Assembly: GCA_002491945.1 (NCBI GenBank)
Contig: DKWX01000003.1
Span: 1-22,473, forward strand
Direction of reading: 5' to 3'
From: Porphyromonadaceae bacterium UBA7141
Lineage (GTDB): Bacteria > Bacteroidota > Bacteroidia > Bacteroidales > Muribaculaceae
Length of the DNA: 22,473 nucleotides
Below the pieces are notes generated by a model. The model was given only the letters and a program-made list of their open reading frames with translations, did no database searches and was not told the origin of the DNA. Positions 20,068-22,473 of the stretch are shown one piece after another. The position numbers and the translations under genes are program-made. How positions within the stretch are numbered: the first letter of the stretch is position 1; every line of letters starts with the position of its first letter.

Positions 20068-22368
20068 TCAGATCAGGGCCGCCTCAACGAGCAGAGGAAT
20101 CATGATGCGATGGGATTCAAGGCGCGGACTGTTCTGCCAGAAGTCATTTATGGATTTTGACAGAACAGAATTATTGTAACGTTCCGGATCAAGCATCACC
20201 ACGCGGCGGAGCAGCTGCACGGCCTCGGCATACTCCTCTTCTGCTGCATGAGCGCAGGCGAGAAGCAGAAGATCATCAGACATTGAAGACTGTTCCTCAA
20301 AGTCGGAATCATTGTCGTCAGATGAAGTGTCAGATCCGAGCGACGAGGCTGCAAGCATCATCTCGATGTCAGCGCGGCGGGGTGACAGAATCTCAATCGT
20401 CTTGCGGTAATCCTTGCATGCAAAAGCGAAACGTGCGGATAGCGAAAGAGTAGAGTTCGCTGCCGGAGCAATATACTTCAGCCGGCTCAGCCGCTTTTCC
20501 ATAGTCTCATGGTCGTCGACATTAAATCTGAGCATTCTGTCGAGCCAGAGCGGGATATTCTCTTCCAGGTCAATCCCTGCGTCAATGAGTCGGTCAAGCG
20601 CATCAATCTCCGTGTCGAATTCATAGCATTGCTCGGCCATGGCCCGTATGCGGCGCAGCAACCACACATCGGTGTCATCAGTCAGAGAGTCAGCTTTAAT
20701 GTAGCATTCGAGGGCATCGTGCTTACTGTCGTCCTTCTCATAGCAATATCCCAATTTCTGAAGCAGCAGAGACGATGGAGAGTCTTCGCGCTCAATAAGG
20801 AGCTGGTAGATTCCGGCGGCTTCCTCATAATATCCCTGGTAGAAATAAGTCTCGCCTATGGTGTGCAAAATCTCATCTTCCGACATCATGGAGCCAATGA
20901 AAGGCAGATTCGTAATGACCATATGAATGTCAAAAGGATTCTGGAATTCGCGGTGAAGGCGGAAATAATTGAAAAATCTGAAGAGCACCCGTGCGTAATT
21001 GATGACCTCGAGGTCAAAATCCGGTTCGGAAGAGTGCAGGCTCAGATCTTCAAAATCGACTTTGATTTCATCAGCGCCTGCGTCGAATGCTCCGGTCATC
21101 ATGTCGCGTGCGGCCTGAGGCAGGCGAGAGAGATTGAGCACGAGGGCATACTTGTCGGTATCGCACATCATAGAAGTATTTGGCATCTTTGCCAGAATAT
21201 CGATAAGATTCTCATGCAGACCGATTCTGGCGGCCTCCCAAGGCTCGAAAGCCCTGAACCAGGTGTCGATATCTTTGAAAAAGAAATGCGATGAGAGCTG
21301 TCCGTACATAGGCAGCATCATGTCGGCGCCCTTCTCCTGCATACTGTGCAGACGTCGCAGTTTCTTTTCAATACCCGACTCCCGCATCAGACGTTCCCAT
21401 TCGGGATTGGCCTGAAGTTCTTCGATACTGATCGGGCGGTCGCTGTCGATATTGATGTTTTTCAAGAAATCCTTACCGAGATTGTTGAGCCCGGGTATTA
21501 TTTCATGCTGAATTTTGTTGGCGAGCTGCAGGCTGCCTTGGGTCTTAATAATTGCATAGATTACTTCGCGCAGGCGCAGATAATTGGATGGGTCGGGAAG
21601 CCATTTGGCGAAGCGACGCTGCAGCAAAGGATCGTGCCCGGAGTTCGTCTGGTGGATTTCAAGAGCGAGCACCACTCCTGTAAGGACATGAGCTCGGATG
21701 CGCTGGTCGGAAGAGCGCTCCTCGATGTCAAGCAAAGCAGAGAGTTTTACCGGATCATATTTCTGGAACAGTCCCATAATCAAGGCCGACACTATGACGG
21801 TGCGTAATCCATAGGCGATATCGGAATCAACCGCCACATTGACCACCGGATCAAGCTTACGCGAATCAGTAGCCACAGGCAGAGTCCACAGATAAGAGAA
21901 TATATCCTTCAGAGCACGATCCTTCTCATTGAGTAGCTGGCGAGCAGCTTCGGTAGGTTGCCCGTCAGAGCCATATATACCTGCCAGCTGTAGCGAAGCA
22001 TCGGCTGAGATGTAGCGCCCGAGCGCATCGGCGAAGTTCAGATTGCTGAAACGCACAGAGCGTCGTGTCGAAGCATACAGAGAAGAGTCGTCGGCAAGAT
22101 TACAGTCGTCGAGCAGATTGGCGGCGACCGCATACAGACGTTGTGAGAGATCGCAGAAAAGTTTCTCGCGATCCGGATCAGGCACCCCTTCTGCTAGATA
22201 TCGGAGCATGAATGAATAGCTCTGTTCAATTTGCTGCAGGGTGTCAAGAGTGGTGGAAAGTCGCTGTTCGAAGGCATACTGGCGCACCAGACTGATAGCC
22301 TCACGCAGAGAATTGTTGGAAATCAGTTTTAGAGCCTGCTTCAGATATTCTGTGTTGTTTGACGGCAT
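20068..22368 (-). CDS. Large TPR-like protein, conserved hypothetical
   Basis: A 766-residue, mostly helical, soluble protein with no signal peptide or transmembrane helix. The best repeat evidence is near residues 530-640, where helix pairs of tetratricopeptide type occur (GETYFYQGYYEEAAGIYQLL; LLQKLGYCYEKDDSKHDALE; CYEFDTEIDALDRLIDAG). Another TPR-like pair is near 715-745 (LLLLACAHAAEEEYAEAVQL). An acidic Ser/Asp-rich stretch (DTSSDDNDSDFEEQSSMSDD, about 690-712) interrupts the C-terminal part. The N-terminal 500 residues are alpha-helical and unassigned. TPR arrays usually mediate protein-protein contacts; partner and function are unknown. The start codon ATG at 22368 is preceded by A/T-rich DNA and repeat copy E, whose outward end may supply a -7-like box. 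Confidence 0.8.
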   Translation of the reverse strand: MPSNNTEYLKQALKLISNNSLREAISLVRQYAFEQRLSTTLDTLQQIEQSYSFMLRYLAEGVPDPDREKLFCDLSQRLYAVAANLLDDCNLADDSSLYASTRRSVRFSNLNFADALGRYISADASLQLAGIYGSDGQPTEAARQLLNEKDRALKDIFSYLWTLPVATDSRKLDPVVNVAVDSDIAYGLRTVIVSALIMGLFQKYDPVKLSALLDIEERSSDQRIRAHVLTGVVLALEIHQTNSGHDPLLQRRFAKWLPDPSNYLRLREVIYAIIKTQGSLQLANKIQHEIIPGLNNLGKDFLKNINIDSDRPISIEELQANPEWERLMRESGIEKKLRRLHSMQEKGADMMLPMYGQLSSHFFFKDIDTWFRAFEPWEAARIGLHENLIDILAKMPNTSMMCDTDKYALVLNLSRLPQAARDMMTGAFDAGADEIKVDFEDLSLHSSEPDFDLEVINYARVLFRFFNYFRLHREFQNPFDIHMVITNLPFIGSMMSEDEILHTIGETYFYQGYYEEAAGIYQLLIEREDSPSSLLLQKLGYCYEKDDSKHDALECYIKADSLTDDTDVWLLRRIRAMAEQCYEFDTEIDALDRLIDAGIDLEENIPLWLDRMLRFNVDDHETMEKRLSRLKYIAPAANSTLSLSARFAFACKDYRKTIEILSPRRADIEMMLAASSLGSDTSSDDNDSDFEEQSSMSDDLLLLACAHAAEEEYAEAVQLLRRVVMLDPERYNNSVLSKSINDFWQNSPRLESHRIMIPLLVEAALI

Positions 22369-22392
22369 ATATATATGTATATATTATTGGTG

Positions 22393-22473
22393 TAAGTAAG
22401 CGTTCAGATTTAACCGATATTAATTCAAATGGGATCTGTTATCAATCTGTATAAGTAAGTGTTAAGTAGATGA
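22393..22473 (+). repeat. Partial intergenic elements at the window end (copies E and F)
   Basis: A left end TAAGTAAGCGTTCAGATTTA and the adjoining CCGATATTAATTCAAATGGG match the left third of copies A and D, up to about 22451. At 22452 a second left terminal repeat begins (TAAGTAAGTGTTAAG) and runs off the window. Two elements may be nested or in tandem. The gene before it (TPR) starts 25 bp away, reading leftward. Confidence 0.75.

Overview
The window reads as chromosome of a Bacteroidales bacterium, plausibly of the Muribaculaceae or a close gut relative. The family-level placement is an inference from gene content and protein style. Evidence includes outer-membrane families typical of Bacteroidota (a DUF5686 barrel and an OmpP1/FadL protein) and a THUMP-like methyltransferase of the Porphyromonas PG_1098 type. 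Several gene starts are preceded by the Bacteroidota -7 promoter box TAnnTTTG, and recognisable Shine-Dalgarno sequences are scarce. No tRNA, rRNA, CRISPR array, insertion sequence or prophage was recognised.

Layout, left to right: a DUF5686 outer-membrane protein (-); a CYTH/triphosphate-tunnel protein (+); an ECF sigma factor followed by a possible 20-residue peptide ORF and a terminator (-); a DEAD-box RNA helicase (+); Lon protease (-); TrmN6 tRNA methyltransferase (+); an exported Trp/Gly/Pro/Ser-rich low-complexity protein (+); an OmpP1/FadL barrel (+); an exonuclease-methyltransferase operon (-); a periplasmic amidase followed by an MCE/MlaD protein (+); DnaA (+); and a large TPR-like protein (-). 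Most genes are housekeeping or envelope functions. Tight operon structure is seen only for exonuclease-methyltransferase and probably amidase-MCE. Convergent pairs are separated by strong hairpins.

The unusual content is between the genes. A dispersed family of AT-rich intergenic elements recurs at about ten places. Full copies are about 160-190 bp and share 21-bp terminal inverted repeats (consensus half TAAATTTGAACACTTACTTA) and internal hairpins. Short 40-70 bp hairpin derivatives, solo ends and truncated copies also occur. The family looks like a MITE- or ERIC-like non-autonomous repeat. Its terminal repeat contains a match to the -7 promoter box reading outward, and copies lie just upstream of the OmpP1 and TPR genes, so it may supply promoters. 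Copies also abut terminators, and one contributes the last codons and stop of the CYTH gene. Other signals are a 24-bp perfect palindrome before the sigma factor, a perfect inverted repeat in the helicase leader, a 30-bp perfect hairpin after dnaA, and a promoter followed by a foldable non-coding segment between lon and trmN6.
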